Assembly (NCBI GenBank): GCA_038373885.1
Contig: JAWZYV010013186.1
Coordinates: 62,001-126,000, forward strand
DNA from: Cheiracanthium punctorium
Taxonomy: Eukaryota; Arthropoda; Arachnida; Araneae; Cheiracanthiidae
Length of the DNA stretch: 64,000 nucleotides
Direction: 5' to 3'
Below the pieces are notes generated by a model. That model worked only from the letters and a program-made list of their open reading frames with translations. It ran no database searches and was not told where the DNA came from. Both the position numbers and the translations under genes were made by a program. Below are positions 1-11,525 of this stretch, in pieces; positions within the stretch are counted from its first letter, which is position 1, and each line of letters begins with the position of its first letter.

Positions 1-502
1 ATCAAATGATTGAATAATGCTTTTATAAAACAAAAGCAAGTGCCCGCCCATTAAAAAAAATTATTAAACAAGGAAACATTTTCTTTCTTTTATTGTAACC
101 ATTTGAATGTTTATTTTGATGGAATAAAAAAAACCTTGGTGCATTTTTACTGTATTTCTGATAAAGGCTTCTCATATAAAAATAAGAATAGACCCCAAAG
201 TCAGTCTTTTTATTTTACTTCATTTTTATAACAAAAGAATAGTCAGAAATTTAAATGTGAAATTTATTTCCTCTTGACTTTGGCTTTTCCTTTAAATTAC
301 TTGAAATGCTTTCTTTAAAAGAACCTATTTTTCTTTGTTGAATCTTCTCTGTCTAAATTTGATTATTATGTATGTTTTAGAGTGCATATAATGATGGTAT
401 AATTGTTTGTTATAGATTGCAAACAGTAAAATAATAGAAGTATGTAATGAAAATAGTTTTTACTGTCTTATTGTCATCTCTAATCTTTTTCTTTCTTTTT
501 AG
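1..502 (+). other. AT-rich intron upstream of exon 503-604
   Basis: No coding signal was found. The stretch is AT-rich and ends in a pyrimidine-rich tract followed by AG at 501-502, so it is read as the intron preceding the first visible exon. The 5' part of the gene lies outside the window. Confidence 0.55.
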
Positions 503-604
503 TCTGTTGGAGTAGCCCCTGCAGTGGTCAGTATGGTTAACGTACCTGTGTATGGATATCAGACCACAGTTATGCCTGCCATGATGCCTCAGCAGCCTTA
601 TAGG
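503..604 (+). CDS. Internal coding exon of a host gene (Pro/Met/Gln-rich tail)
   Basis: The exon is 102 bases, 34 codons in phase 0. It follows a T-rich tract ending in AG (501-502) and is followed by the consensus donor GTGAGT (605-610). It begins SVGVAPAVV and ends MMPQQPYR, a low-complexity Pro/Met/Gln/Val composition typical of disordered C-terminal tails. The open frame runs exactly between the splice signals, and GC content is clearly higher than in the flanks. It splices in frame to the exon at 5728, or alternatively to 3717. Composition and the DPF ending of the next exon recall clathrin/AP-2 adaptor tails such as AP180/PICALM-like proteins, but no folded domain is in the window, so the family is a guess. 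Exon call fairly sure; product unknown. Confidence 0.7.
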
Positions 605-2224
605 GTGAGTCTGAATAATGTTTTGGATATTTGCCACCAGTAGAAATTTTTCATTCTTTTATTACATGTACATAATTGATAATCATTTGCCATTAAAACA
701 ACTTCTCCCTATATTCTTATGCTTGAAAGTGCCATAATGACAGAATTAACGCTCCCAAATATTTCGTATTGCCAGTGGGTGACAAATATCCAAGCTGCAC
801 TGATATATCTGTGTGAATACCTTTTTTTCTTTTCGTATAAATGGGCTTAATTTTTGCCCGTTCGAAAGTGCATTAAAATGACCCTTAAAATGGGTCAGTA
901 TGCTGGACTGCTTGGAATCACCAGCTCCATGTTAAGCTCTACTAGGAAATTTCTATCTTCATAATAGTTATATACAATTACATTAATATAGAAATTGCTG
1001 CAGTCTGCTCAGCAGACAGTTGTCTATGTAGAAATCTTTTCGTTTTTTAAGTTATTGAATTTTAAAAGTATTTTTGACTATTATATTCAGGTATGTCCAG
1101 CATATTCGAAGTATTTTGGCAAGTAATAACTGGATTTTTTTTTTTTTTTTAAGCAAAGAATAAAATGCTACTGAAAATTATGCTCAACCATTCCAAGTTC
1201 CATCTTTTCCCTTCTTTGTTGTGAATATTTTTTTCTTGAGCATTCCTTTATTTAAATTTCCAATGCTTTAGAATTTAAAGTTTACCTTTATTTTTATATT
1301 TAATTTTTATAGATTTATGATACTAAATGACTTCTAAATTTTTGTTCGATTTGATTTTTAAGTAGAGTTTATATAAAAGATGTGCCTATATTTGTGAAAC
1401 ATTTATTGGCAACAGCTAATGAAGAATACAACATACTGTTTCTTAGATTTAATATAACATACTATTTCTTGGATTTAAAATCTCTTTGTTATAATTTAAA
1501 TGTTATTGTTATTTAAATGTAATTGTAAAGAAGCTGTGTTAACTTTTTTAAGTGCTGAACATTGTTGCTTGGGTTTTAATGCAGTTCTATGACACCTTGT
1601 AGTTTTTAAAAGGAATGACCTTAAGCAAAATGCTTCCCGTTGCATTGAGTACAACCTTCATTTTAACACTTATAACATCTACTTTTTGCAGAACTTTTTG
1701 TTCGTCTTGATTCCATTTAACTTTGTAAGGCAATGGATATTGATCATCATATTTATTCATTTTTTAAAGTCCATGGTAATTTATTTTAACACTTCTTCAG
1801 AACTACCGTCACTAGTAAACACTTTTAATTTGAACTTCAAGGTTCTCAGTAAAAAGTTCAAATTGTCCAAAAATTAACAGAAAATAACTTAAAAATGAAT
1901 CATTGAAAGAAAAAAAAAAAATCACTTCAGCAACCTCTCTTAAGACTGTTAATTAAACTAAGTAAAAGATCACAAATATGCACTCCTTAATCTTACAGAG
2001 TGAGTTGAAGTAAATTTTGTAAAGCAAATGAAATGAAAGGGTGTGCCTAATCTTTGAGAATAAGTGTTTTCTGCATTTTATACTTCTTGGGCTTTCTCCC
2101 CCCCCCCCCAGTTCTTTTTGAGTAATGCAGATATTTAAAAATGTTTGTTCTTTCAAAAAAGGCAAAAATAAACAATGTAGATTTTTTCTTCCATAGTTTA
2201 AAAAAAAAAAATCTTTATTTATTT

Positions 2225-2256
<32 letters not shown>

Positions 2257-3344
2257 GCTCAGTATAGAATTTTTTTATTTAAAGTCAATACCCCAGTCAA
2301 ACTTTTCATTGTAAATTTTTTTAAAGTTTTTTTTTTATATATTTTTTAAAATTTTATTTTAGGTGTCAAAATAATATATAACATCTTATTTATCTTATAT
2401 AAAGAAATGTGTAAGATTTATATAATATTTTTCACCACTTATGTCTTAAGCTAAATTTTAATTTCCTGGTCTCCTGAAAAACAAATTAAACTGATTTCAC
2501 TGCATTGGTACTAACACTATTTTATCAGTAAAAAAAAAAAATTCTGTTTTTTGTTCCAAACTTGTTTTCTGTTAGCTTCTTCTGGTGAATATCTACTTAA
2601 ATTATTTTATCTATTCTGAAATTACATTGCACATTTTTTTTTAAAGGAACTTTTTAAACTTTATATAAAAAGGTTTAATTTTTTCATTGTAATAATTTTA
2701 AAGTGCTAGTTCGACATGCAGTGTTTTACTCTGCTGCAGTTATGTGTTACAATATTATCTGCTTTTAAGGTTACTTTAATTCTTAACTTGCATCATGAAC
2801 TTAATTTTGAATCGAATGATATTGGTGAATTAGAATCAGTAAACAAAATTTAGTGTGTATCAAAATGTTCTACTGAAAAATTGATCCGGGTAGAGTATTT
2901 ATAATTAACACCTGTTTGAAGTAATTATATAAAATGTTATATAGTGTATACATTGTGTAACTGGGTATGCTTTTTAGGTATTTTCAAGTAAGGCTTTAGT
3001 TCCTTTAAAGAGTTCTATATCCTAATCTTGCAATGAAGATCTAAATTTTTGAGAATGGGTTGAAATTTTTACCTCTCTGCCCCTCATCCATTTATGCCAG
3101 TAGGGAGTAAGAATTTCTTACATATGAGTTATTCCATTATAAGCACTAAAACGGCCCACACAGACTTGCATTATATTTGCACAAGCTTTGACTGCAACAA
3201 GACACTAACTTCAAGACTAAACTTCAACATTCAACGAAGCTTGAATTTGAAAATGCTTGTGCAGAGGCAACTAGCTGCAGACAAGAAAGAATCGCATTAA
3301 AAAAATGTAAAAACAAATAAAATATACCTAACAACTTTTTAAGA

Positions 3345-3716
3345 ATGTATTTCAGCCTTCACACATGGCTGTCTTCAGTTGTATTGGTCTTAAAGTGACC
3401 TTCTGTTAAGGCTAAAATATATTTTAAATGTTTTTAGGTATACTTTTAATTGTTTTTACTATGAATTCGAGGAAATATTTTTAATTACTTTTAAATTTAA
3501 CTATCTTTATCTATTTGCTATCTGCAGCACTAAATGTATTTCAGCCTTCACACATGGCAGTCTTCAGTTGTATTAGTCTTAAAATGGCCTTCTGTTAAGG
3601 CAAAATATGTTTTTAATGGTTTTGAGGTGTACTTTAATTGTTTTTACTGTGAATTCGAGGCCATATTTCTAATGACTTTTAAATTTAACTGGCTTTTTCT
3701 ATTTGCTATGCTGCAG
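3345..3716 (+). repeat. Tandem duplication of ~190 bp carrying a splice acceptor
   Basis: Unit 1 is 3345-3533 and unit 2 is 3534-3716. Both start ATGTATTTCAGCCTTCACAC, share most of their length and end in CTATTTGCTAT(G)CTGCAG. Each copy therefore supplies an acceptor-like AG (3526-3527 and 3715-3716). Only the second leads into an open frame that starts like coding sequence. Confidence 0.85.
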
Positions 3717-3782
3717 CCCTATCGAGTGATTCACAGCGTTAAGAATACCCACAACCGAAAACATACTAATTGTTGGATGTAG
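3717..3782 (+). CDS. Possible alternative terminal exon of the host gene
   Basis: After CTGCAG at 3711-3716, 21 codons and a TAG stop are open in phase 0, the same phase as the donor at 605. The peptide starts PYRVIHSVKN and is basic and His/Asn-rich, unlike the Pro/Gln tail of the 5728 exon. Using this exon would replace the DPF-ending tail with a short basic one. Its first residues PYR repeat the last three residues of the preceding exon, which may be chance or an exon-edge duplication. GC content rises locally. The open length is short, so chance cannot be excluded, and no conservation can be seen. Confidence 0.35.
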   Translation, partial: PYRVIHSVKNTHNRKHTNCWM

Positions 3783-4612
3783 TGCCATCTACTTGGGAAT
3801 GAATTGTTAAGCTCTCCTGTAATATTCTGTTGTGTAATAAGTTCCAAGTATTCGTTCATGCAACAAAGCAAAGACAGACACATAAAGGCATACTTGCCAA
3901 CTCTTCTGGTTCTGACAGAAGACTTCTGTTTTTTTTTTTTTTAAGCTATCTTTTGGTCTTCTGCCAGACGATAAAATCTTCTGTTTTTTTTTTTTTTTTT
4001 TTTTAATTTTTAGTCGATATATTAAATTGGATCTCACTGTGGAAAAAAAAAATTGTAAATTAATAAATTATTTCAAAATAATATATTAAGGTAATCATTT
4101 TGATGGCTAACAGCACAATGCTCTTGTATGAGTGAGGTCAAAGCGTTTGTGAGCAAATCTTTCCTCTCTCAGTGTTTCATCATTAGGAAATTTTTTAGTG
4201 TTGAAAACTAAAGCTTGAAAATAATTTTTCTGATGAACTATTAGTAAAAGCTAAAAAAGCTACTTTGAATTACTAAAAAATTTCTTAATCTGTTTATTTT
4301 TCAACATACTTTGCTTAAAAATTGAGTCAAATTTCCATTTATTTAATTGTTTTTATTCTTGTGAAAATACTGCATCTATTTTCATTTTATATAAAAAATT
4401 CACACAAGCTGTTTTCTATTACTATTTAATTTTGTTTTTATTTCCATACATTACTGAAAAAAAAAATAATAATAATGAGAAACGATGATACACTAGGGAA
4501 AACAGTTTTCTGTTCCTACTTCTTATTTTTGAAAATTATCTTCTGATTTTTTGTAAAATCTTCTGTTTTTTCAACCCGAGTCTTCCTGCTTTTGGCTTAA
4601 GGAGGTTGGCAG

Positions 4613-5602
4613 CAGGGTGTCTACCATCATGCAAAGGTCACGAAAGTCAAGAAAAGGTCAAGAAATGAAGCACTAGGTCACGATTTGCGACTCAACTACG
4701 CTTTTTCCATTTCATTCGAATTCTTAGTTTCTAATTTTTTGTGACAGACAAAATTTAAGTTTTTCATGTGTTTATTTTATAGGAAAGCATTAAAATACTG
4801 TTCGTTTGCTATTTATAAAATTCATATAAAATGTCATTTACATGTTATTTAGCAGAAATCATCAAAAATGATGTCTGCCAAATAGTTGTATAATGAACTG
4901 ACAATAGTTCAATATGTCGAGTGCGTGTTGTTTTACACCTTGGGAATTTCAAAAGTTGGCAAGTATGTGTTTTCAAACCTGAGAAAAGTATATCAGTTAT
5001 CCACCTTCTCGCCTCAAAAAAAAAAGTTAAAATTAAGATTATTTAAGAGTAATTTTTTTTTCTCCCTTCATTCCCTGTCAAATTCAGTGTTTTGATTATT
5101 TTCCACATTTTCTTTTTTAAAAGCAATAACTTGGATTCCACTTAAAATTATAATTATCGCTGATCCCCATGTTTCACAGCTAATAACTTCAATTTCACAA
5201 AAGTTTTATGACATATTATAGACTTTCATAAGTTCTGTGTTACCATAGATGTAAAAAGATTTACAATGTACAAGCTACATACATGTTTACAAAATAGCAA
5301 TTGGTCCAAGTTAACTGAAAGCAAACGGCTGATCAGTGAAAAAGTTGGGGAAAAAAAAAAAAAAAAAAAAAAAACGCTTTAAAAATGGGCAGGGAAAAGA
5401 AAAACTCGAAGAATTTTGTAATTCATTGTTAAAATCAAATTCAGTTGTATATTTTTCTGCAAAATTTCCATCAATTCTAGAACGCCGGATAGAACATATT
5501 CTGCATCCCTGCCACGATGTATTTTTGATATTAGAGTTTCGTATTTGTTATGGTCAAGAAAAGGTCAAGAAATCAAGCTTACTTTTTGTGGTAGACACCC
5601 TG
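4613..5602. mobile_element. Non-autonomous DNA transposon, TIR CAGGGTGTCTACCA, 5-bp TSD GGCAG
   Basis: The left end CAGGGTGTCTACCA (4613-4626) is matched by its exact reverse complement at 5589-5602. Perfect direct repeats GGCAG flank both ends (4608-4612 and 5603-5607). GGTCA-type motifs (AAGGTCACG, AAAGGTCAAG) occur near both ends. No transposase frame was found. The element sits in the intron, 125 bases before the terminal exon. It shares its end design with elements at 8403, 11767 and 14335. Confidence 0.88.
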
Positions 5603-5727
5603 GGCAGGTATGTAAAGGGGAAGGAAGTAAAATGTTGACTATTAATTATGCAGAAAGTAAATGTACGTCAACACTGTCTCACGAAAGGTTTGATAAAGAA
5701 TGCATTGAGCTGCTTTATCTTTTGTAG

Positions 5728-5922
5728 ATGCCAGTGTGGAATGCAGCCACTGTCACCCCATTTGGTGTGGTTCCCCAGCCCCACATGGCAGCCCATCCGC
5801 AGATGCAACAGCAAGTGATGTTTGGTAATCCTTCACCACAGCATACTGTGATACAAGGGACTCCCACAGCGGGCTCTGTTGCCGGACGACCTTCATCTAA
5901 CGATCCTTTCGGAGTTTTGTGA
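5728..5922 (+). CDS. Terminal coding exon: DPF-ending Gln/Pro-rich C-terminus
   Basis: The exon begins after TTTTGTAG (5720-5727) and stays open in phase 0 for 64 codons to TGA at 5920-5922. It joins in frame to exon 503-604. The protein starts MPVWNAATVTPFGVV, has a Gln/Met/His-rich middle and ends SSNDPFGVL. DPF is a known binding motif for the alpha-adaptin appendage of AP-2, and NPxx/FG-rich disordered tails are common in clathrin adaptors (AP180/PICALM, epsin, ARF-GAP types). That is a motif-level resemblance only; the family is not identified. The ATG at 5728 is probably an internal Met rather than a start. GTAAGT follows the stop at 5926. Confidence 0.72.
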   Translation: MPVWNAATVTPFGVVPQPHMAAHPQMQQQVMFGNPSPQHTVIQGTPTAGSVAGRPSSNDPFGVL

Positions 5923-5925
5923 AAA

Positions 5926-5931
5926 GTAAGT
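5926..5931 (+). promoter_or_regulatory. Consensus splice donor just after the stop codon
   Basis: GTAAGT begins four bases after the TGA at 5920-5922. This suggests the gene has an intron in its 3'UTR. A plausible partner acceptor is the T-rich tract ending in AAAG at 9264-9267. Confidence 0.4.
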
Positions 5932-7691
5932 CTCCAAATCTCTTGGTGAAATGCCCGATCATTCAGAAAGTGCCACGGCCTTTTTAATTCCTTGTTGCAA
6001 CCCTTTGACTTACATTGAATTTTATTTATTTAAAATATCACATGTTAAAATTGCGAATAAACATATTTAAGCAGTGAAACTTATTTTGAAGAATTATATT
6101 ACAGTTACAAATATGTCACCAGGCCAAGCAAGCTCTTACTGTTGTGATGAAAAAGTTACTGATAGTTCTACATACAATGATGTTTTGAAGCAGTGACTAA
6201 AAAATGGAGTAGTTAATTACAATGCCAGTTTCTGATACACTACCTGAAGAAGCTATGATAGGCACAGAATTGCACAGTAATACATTAGATGTGTTGAATG
6301 ATAATTCATCTGATGACTATGTACCAGATGGGGAGAGAAAAGGAAATTCAATTAGTCATAACTATATTATTGATTATAATTATTCTATTCAAATAATCAT
6401 GACTATAATCAATTTTAAAAGTGGATTTCGAAAAATAGAAATAAAATTAAAAAATATATGTAAATAGGCAATTAAAAAATTCAATAAGTAGTAAAAATAA
6501 ATAAATGAAACAGTAAATAAATATTTAGTAGACTGAAAAAAGAATTAATTACCAGTATTCATGTATTTAAAATCGGAGTGAGTGTGTGTGTGTGTGGGGG
6601 GGGGGGGGAAAGGCGCTAACGCAGCACAAGATTCAAATCTGAGATCCCAGAGTAGGAATTTTATTTATCAGTGTTTTTAATTTTATTTCTGCTTAAGATG
6701 ATAGTAGCTGGATGTCCTGTCCACTGGTCACTAAATGGAGACTTTTTGAACAAAATTTAAGATCAGGCAACAACCTCCCTGTGTACATGGATATGATTTA
6801 TGTAATTTGTAACATGATTTAATAAATGAGGGAGATGATTTATGTAATTTGCCTCCTCTCTATTCTAAAGTTAAAACATTCTTCAGCTCCAAAGTAACTT
6901 TAAAACTGTTCCAATAAAATAACTTAGGGTTCTTGTGTGCCATTCGGTAGCGAAACTCTATATGCAGTGTATATTTAAAGAATTATTTTCTAATACCTAA
7001 AAGTTGGTGTCGTCATTTGATGTCTACCAGTATTCGGCAGCAGAGTCAATCATGATGAAGGAGCTTATAAGCGAAGTGTTCAAAAATGTGAAGTTGATCT
7101 CCACTCTACCTGCATCTGCAGCTTCAGATGTAAAATCTTTCAGTGATGAGTGAAAGCATATTTGTGAACAAAAATGATTAAAAAAATGCTTAACATATTT
7201 TCTACAGCTTAATTTTCATTAGTCAAATGCCGCAAAAATGAATCTGGACTCAATCATAGAAGAATTTGTGTGTAGAACTGCTGAAAGAAAATCTGTATTT
7301 GGAAATTAAATTTGTTGCAGTGAATTTTGGCCAACTAGTTGATTTAAAAAAAAAAAGTTTGTTGCTTTTATTTATTGTAAATAATCTTTAGTCTCCTCCC
7401 TGTACATTTTTATATTCATTAAATGTTGGCATATCCCTGTCATCCTCCCATGGAACTATATGGATTTTGGCACGCCCCCTTTTTTACAAGCTTTTCTGAA
7501 CTTGCTTTGTCTTCGGAGCAAGAGTGTAAGATTAGAAAAGCTTTTCTGGTTCGCAAACAGATTGCTACTTCGAACAACAAATTTTAAATTATGAAAATCA
7601 ATTAAATATTTTGAAATTAAAGAAAGGAGAGGATTCTATTTTAGGGTTTATAATGGAGTTTGGGGAAGTTCAATTTGCTCAAAAATCAATA
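5932..7691 (+). other. 3' flank or 3'UTR intron; no gene recognised
   Basis: AT-rich sequence. AATAAA motifs occur at about 6057 and 6915. An open frame at 6222-6467 begins with an acidic SSDDYVPDGE-type stretch but quickly becomes low complexity, and no family was recognised. A (GT)n plus poly-G tract lies at 6578-6608. Confidence 0.4.
6578..6608. repeat. (GT)n followed by poly-G
   Basis: A short GT microsatellite runs directly into a G homopolymer of more than ten bases. Confidence 0.9.
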
Positions 7692-7703
7692 GTCTTTGAG
7701 GTA

Positions 7704-8148
7704 TATAGTTAAAATCATTAAAAGCCAATTAAAATCTCCGTAAAAGTTTAAAAACACGAACCATTTTAGCGCTTTCGGCAGCTAAGTTGCTGCCATCTTC
7801 GGAACTGAGCCTGTTCGGCTCGCTCCCCGCCTCACCAACTCGAGCCATGTCTCCTCTATCTGCGCATGCGTCATGTCGTTGACGGCTCCCTCTTGTGTCA
7901 TAATCCTCTATCAACGACATGATGCATGTGCAGATAGAGGAGTCGTGGCTGGTCTTGGTGAGGAGGTGGGGAGCAAGCCGAGCGGGCTCAGTTCCGAATA
8001 TGACAGCGACTTAGCTGCCGAAAGCGCTAAAATGGTTCGTGTTTTTAAACTTTTACGGAGATTTTAATTGGCTTTTAATGATTGTAACTATATAACTAAG
8101 GTCTCTCCGGGCTTGATTTTAACTAAATAAACTTACCTGGAGCCGGGG
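7704..8148. mobile_element. Foldback element (~0.4 kb) flanked by 12-bp direct repeats
   Basis: The arms at about 7704-7900 and 7908-8094 are inverted copies of each other, including TTAGCGCTTTCGGCAGCTAA-type sequence against its complement at 8010-8033. Direct repeats GTCTTTGAGGTA occur at 7692-7703 and 8149-8160. A non-palindromic 54-base tail lies between the right arm and the right direct repeat. Open frames on both strands here are shadows of the inverted repeat. Such long target repeats are unusual for DNA transposons, so the mechanism is unclear. Confidence 0.75.
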
Positions 8149-8402
8149 GTCTTTGAGGTACTTAAGAATTTTGAAAATTGTGCTTTGCTACTCGGACAGC
8201 GTTGACCAGGAGCCTAAGGAAATGACTGGACATAGCCATTGAATTACAACTCAAAAAATATAAATTATATAAGAAAAACTGACAGTTGTAATAAACATTT
8301 TATTACATTTCTGCGACCTTGTTATCTCATTAGTTTTAAGTCCCGTATGAGAGTAATGCAATTTTATAAGGGAGCTTCACTTTATTGGATTTACCATTTT
8401 AA

Positions 8403-8909
8403 CAGGGTTTCTACAGACCTGGAAAGTCAGGGAAATGAGTTTTGGTCAGGGATTTGGGAAAAAAATCAGGGAAATTAGCAGAAATTGAAGAAAGGTCAGG
8501 GAAATGCAAGAAAAATTGAATTTTGTGGTAAAATCCAGAAAATATTGGCTGTTTGAACCTAAGTATAGAAATTGTTTTATTTTCATTTTCTCATGTAACC
8601 TTATAAATAATTTAAAAGTGTGTTCTTTATGAGCCTATCTTGTGCAGTTGAAATAGGCTTAATTTTATCCTAAATTATTATCAAACGTGGATTTTGTTAG
8701 AATCCAGTGATGTCTAAATTAATTTTATTATTATTATTATTTGTAAAAAAAAAAGGGGGCAAAATATATAAAATGTTATTAAAGGATGCAATGTTAACAA
8801 TGGAAAAACAAACTTCGGGAAAGCACGCTAGATAAAGTCGGGGAAGAGCGTGATAGATGTCGGGGGAAAAGTCGGGGAAGCAAAAGCTGTGAAAGCTGTA
8901 GAAACCCTG
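8403..8909. mobile_element. Non-autonomous DNA transposon, TIR CAGGGTTTCTACAG, 5-bp TSD TTTAA
   Basis: The 14-bp ends CAGGGTTTCTACAG (8403-8416) and CTGTAGAAACCCTG (8896-8909) are perfect inverted repeats. TTTAA flanks both sides (8398-8402 and 8910-8914). Several GGTCAGGGAAAT-like motifs repeat beneath the left end. It is homologous along its length to the copy at 14335-14830. Confidence 0.92.
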
Positions 8910-8914
8910 TTTAA

Positions 8915-11235
8915 GGAATTTTGCATTGTATATTTCATTTTTTAAAAAGATGTGTGTGTAAGTGTTGAATAAAGTATGTCCTATCTTTGCAGGAGTAATC
9001 CTAGTCATTTCTTGATGGGTGTTATACAGAAGTTTAGCTCTACGCTGATTTTTGACCTTGGATTGGTGAACATGTTTCCAAGGACAAACATTGTTATAGT
9101 TTGTTGACAGCGTGGTGCTACTGTTAATTATATATAATACATACATAAATATCTCCCTCTTTATGTCAAATGTGTACTTTTAAACTGACTAAGTACTTAA
9201 CATTTTTTTTTTTTCATTGGCTTTTGAGTACTGTTACACTTGCATTTTGTTGTGTTTTCTTTTAAAGGTCATTATCATGATACCCAGTTACAAACAAATC
9301 ATAAAGATTGAATTTTGTAAAAAAAAGTATTATGAGTAAGCATTTAAATTAAGTATTTATTTTTATTTATCAAGACATATTGCAAACTATTGTTAACAAC
9401 TTCAGAGATTTTATTTCTTATGCTTGTTATATTTTATGTATGATGTGCAGAAATTGAATTACCTAATGGGTGCATTGGTTTTAGAAAGTTTTTACTTCAG
9501 TCATAATGTTTTAATAGTTTTGAAAGGTTTAAAAACTTGCCTGATACATATACCTCTATAGTTTCATTGTTAAATACCTCTTGTTGCCTTGTCAGATTAA
9601 ATTTTTTTTTTTTAATCGCATCCCGTTTGGTAATTCAGTTTCCATCTACTAAATTGTTTTTATTTTATCATTCTCAACTCTATCCTGTCTCGTTGCAGTC
9701 TTGGCCAAATAATAATAAACTAATAAATTCAAATTAAAAAAAAAAAAAAAGTCAACAGGTGTGCTAGAGTATCATGAATCAGGAAAATTCTAAAACATGT
9801 GGGAAGGTTAAAGGGGATTCAAAATTGAATAACAATATGAAAATTGAAGTTACATCAATAATTATTTATTATACTCTATTTTTATTAGAAAATATTTGGT
9901 TCTGTTCAATAATGGATTTTGTTTTGTTTGATTTGATGATACTGTTGGATTATGACAGAATGATTTTACGGGGGAAAAAAAAAAAAAAAAGTAAATATTT
10001 ATCACTAAAACTAAAAATAATATTTACAATTCACACAACACTTTGTTTCTGGAAAAAATAGAGAAAATAATCTGCAAACTATTATACAATGTCTAGATAA
10101 TTTTCAGTTTACTCTTATAAAATTCTAACTTGTAATTGTTTTTTTACTAATATATAATTATTTCAGTTTTTATTTATATTAAATAGTTACTCATGCCATC
10201 CTGTAAAATTATCTACGTACAGCTATTTTTAAAGAAAAACAAAGTCATGCATTGCCTCTTAATAAAATAAAGTTACTATTTTCTTAGTTATTTCTTAGAT
10301 GATTTTGAAAGATCTTTGTTTCGTTTGTATTGTTCCAGACTTTATTCTCAAAATTCAGTACACCGTCTAATCTGTTATTTGAAAATAATTGTTAGATTAT
10401 TCTTTTTAAAATGTTAATATTGTTTGGCTAAGACTGTATTAACTGCTCTATTAGATTACTAACACTGTAGTTCAAATTTTTGTTTTGTTTTATAAATATT
10501 AGTACACTAACTTCCAGTTCATGACCTAATCATTCTAGTGCCATGCACCTGTTTGAAATCACGAGATCATATATTTTGTATCATAATGTAAAGAAAATGA
10601 AAATTCAAAGCAATATTACAATGTTGCTGTGTTAGCTTTGTCAATAAATGTCATAACCTGAAATAACTATAATAACTATTTGTGCAGCAATAGTGTTAGC
10701 TATTATTACATCTTGTTTGAATTTGTATCATTGTTTGATAGCGAATTATGTTTTGTTTTTGCTTTTTCCCTTTTTTTTAAAATTAAAATTTAGGTTCTAA
10801 TTTATTTTTAGTTGTTTTTTGAGTGAGGCATAAGCAAATGATTAATGGCACATTCCATATTTAGTTCATAGTTTTCTTTTTTTTTTTTTTTTAAATAGAT
10901 GGTACTTGATGAGGAAAAAAAATTGCTGCGAACTGATAAATGTGTACTTTAATATTTCAGTTGTTATGTTGAAATTGCATTATTGGGTTGAGAGTTGAAT
11001 AAAAAAGTTGAAATGATTTTTTTCTTCTGTAATTTTGCTTTATTCTTTATTGTTCAGTTGAGTTTTTTTGTAGTTCATTGAAAATTTGACTATTTTGGTA
11101 AGTGTGACATTTATTAGAAGGCCTAGAAAGTAATGTTTTTAACAGTAAATTCACACACATGAAATTTTAACAAGTTTTTAATGACAAAGCAGGTGTTCTT
11201 AATGTAATGAGGGATGAAATTATACAGGGGATGAT
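8915..11235 (+). other. AT-rich tract, candidate distal 3'UTR of the host gene
   Basis: If the donor at 5926 is used, the acceptor at 9264-9267 would start a 3'UTR here. Poly(A) signals AATAAA occur at about 10262, 10644 and 10998; the last is followed by a T-rich downstream region. Poly-A and poly-T runs are frequent. No coding frame was supported. Confidence 0.3.
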
Positions 11236-11243
11236 TTTTATAT

Positions 11244-11330
11244 AGGGTTCTCACTAGTCACTATTTTAACTAAATAGTCACTTTTTCCACATAGTCACTA
11301 AAAGTCACTTTTTTTACAAAATGGTCACTA
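11244..11330. repeat. Cluster of GTCACT/AGTCACT motifs
   Basis: The motif (T)AGTCACT or GTCACT repeats five times in under 90 bases, starting after GGGTTCTCAC. It probably represents the end of a degraded DNA transposon; no second end was found. Confidence 0.45.
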
Positions 11331-11525
11331 ACGTCATTATTTTTAGGAACAAGTTTTTGTTTTTTGAAATAGCAAATTAGATTTTTATTTTTTGTATGCT
11401 ATCCAACAGATGGCATTGTTCCTTTAGCATGGTTCAGTGAAAAAGTGTTTATGTGAAGCATCAATAAAGGCTTTCAAGCAGTACATCAGCACTATGACGG
11501 GAAAAAACTTATTGCTCAAATCAAA

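Larger units (their letters stand above)
605..5727 (+). other. Intron of the host gene (about 5.1 kb)
   Basis: The interval is bounded by donor GTGAGT at 605 and acceptor TTTTGTAG at 5720-5727. It is very AT-rich, with homopolymer runs (C at about 2098-2110; T at about 2231-2256; A at about 5350-5373). It contains a ~190-bp tandem duplication, a possible alternative terminal exon and one DNA transposon (4613-5602). Nothing else could be supported in 605-3340 or 3783-4612. Confidence 0.6.

Noticed and set aside
5336..5638. 100-codon open frame starting with poly-Lys
   Set aside because: Begins in a poly-A run and crosses the right end of the 4613 transposon; not a gene.
7729..8067. Two opposite open frames with the shared peptide AAESAKMVRVFKLLRRF
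   Set aside because: The peptides are the same because the DNA is an inverted repeat; no independent coding evidence.
8697..9146. 149-codon minus-strand open frame
   Set aside because: Crosses the right end of the 8403 transposon and a (TTA)n run; Phe/Asn/Ile-rich composition and no motif.
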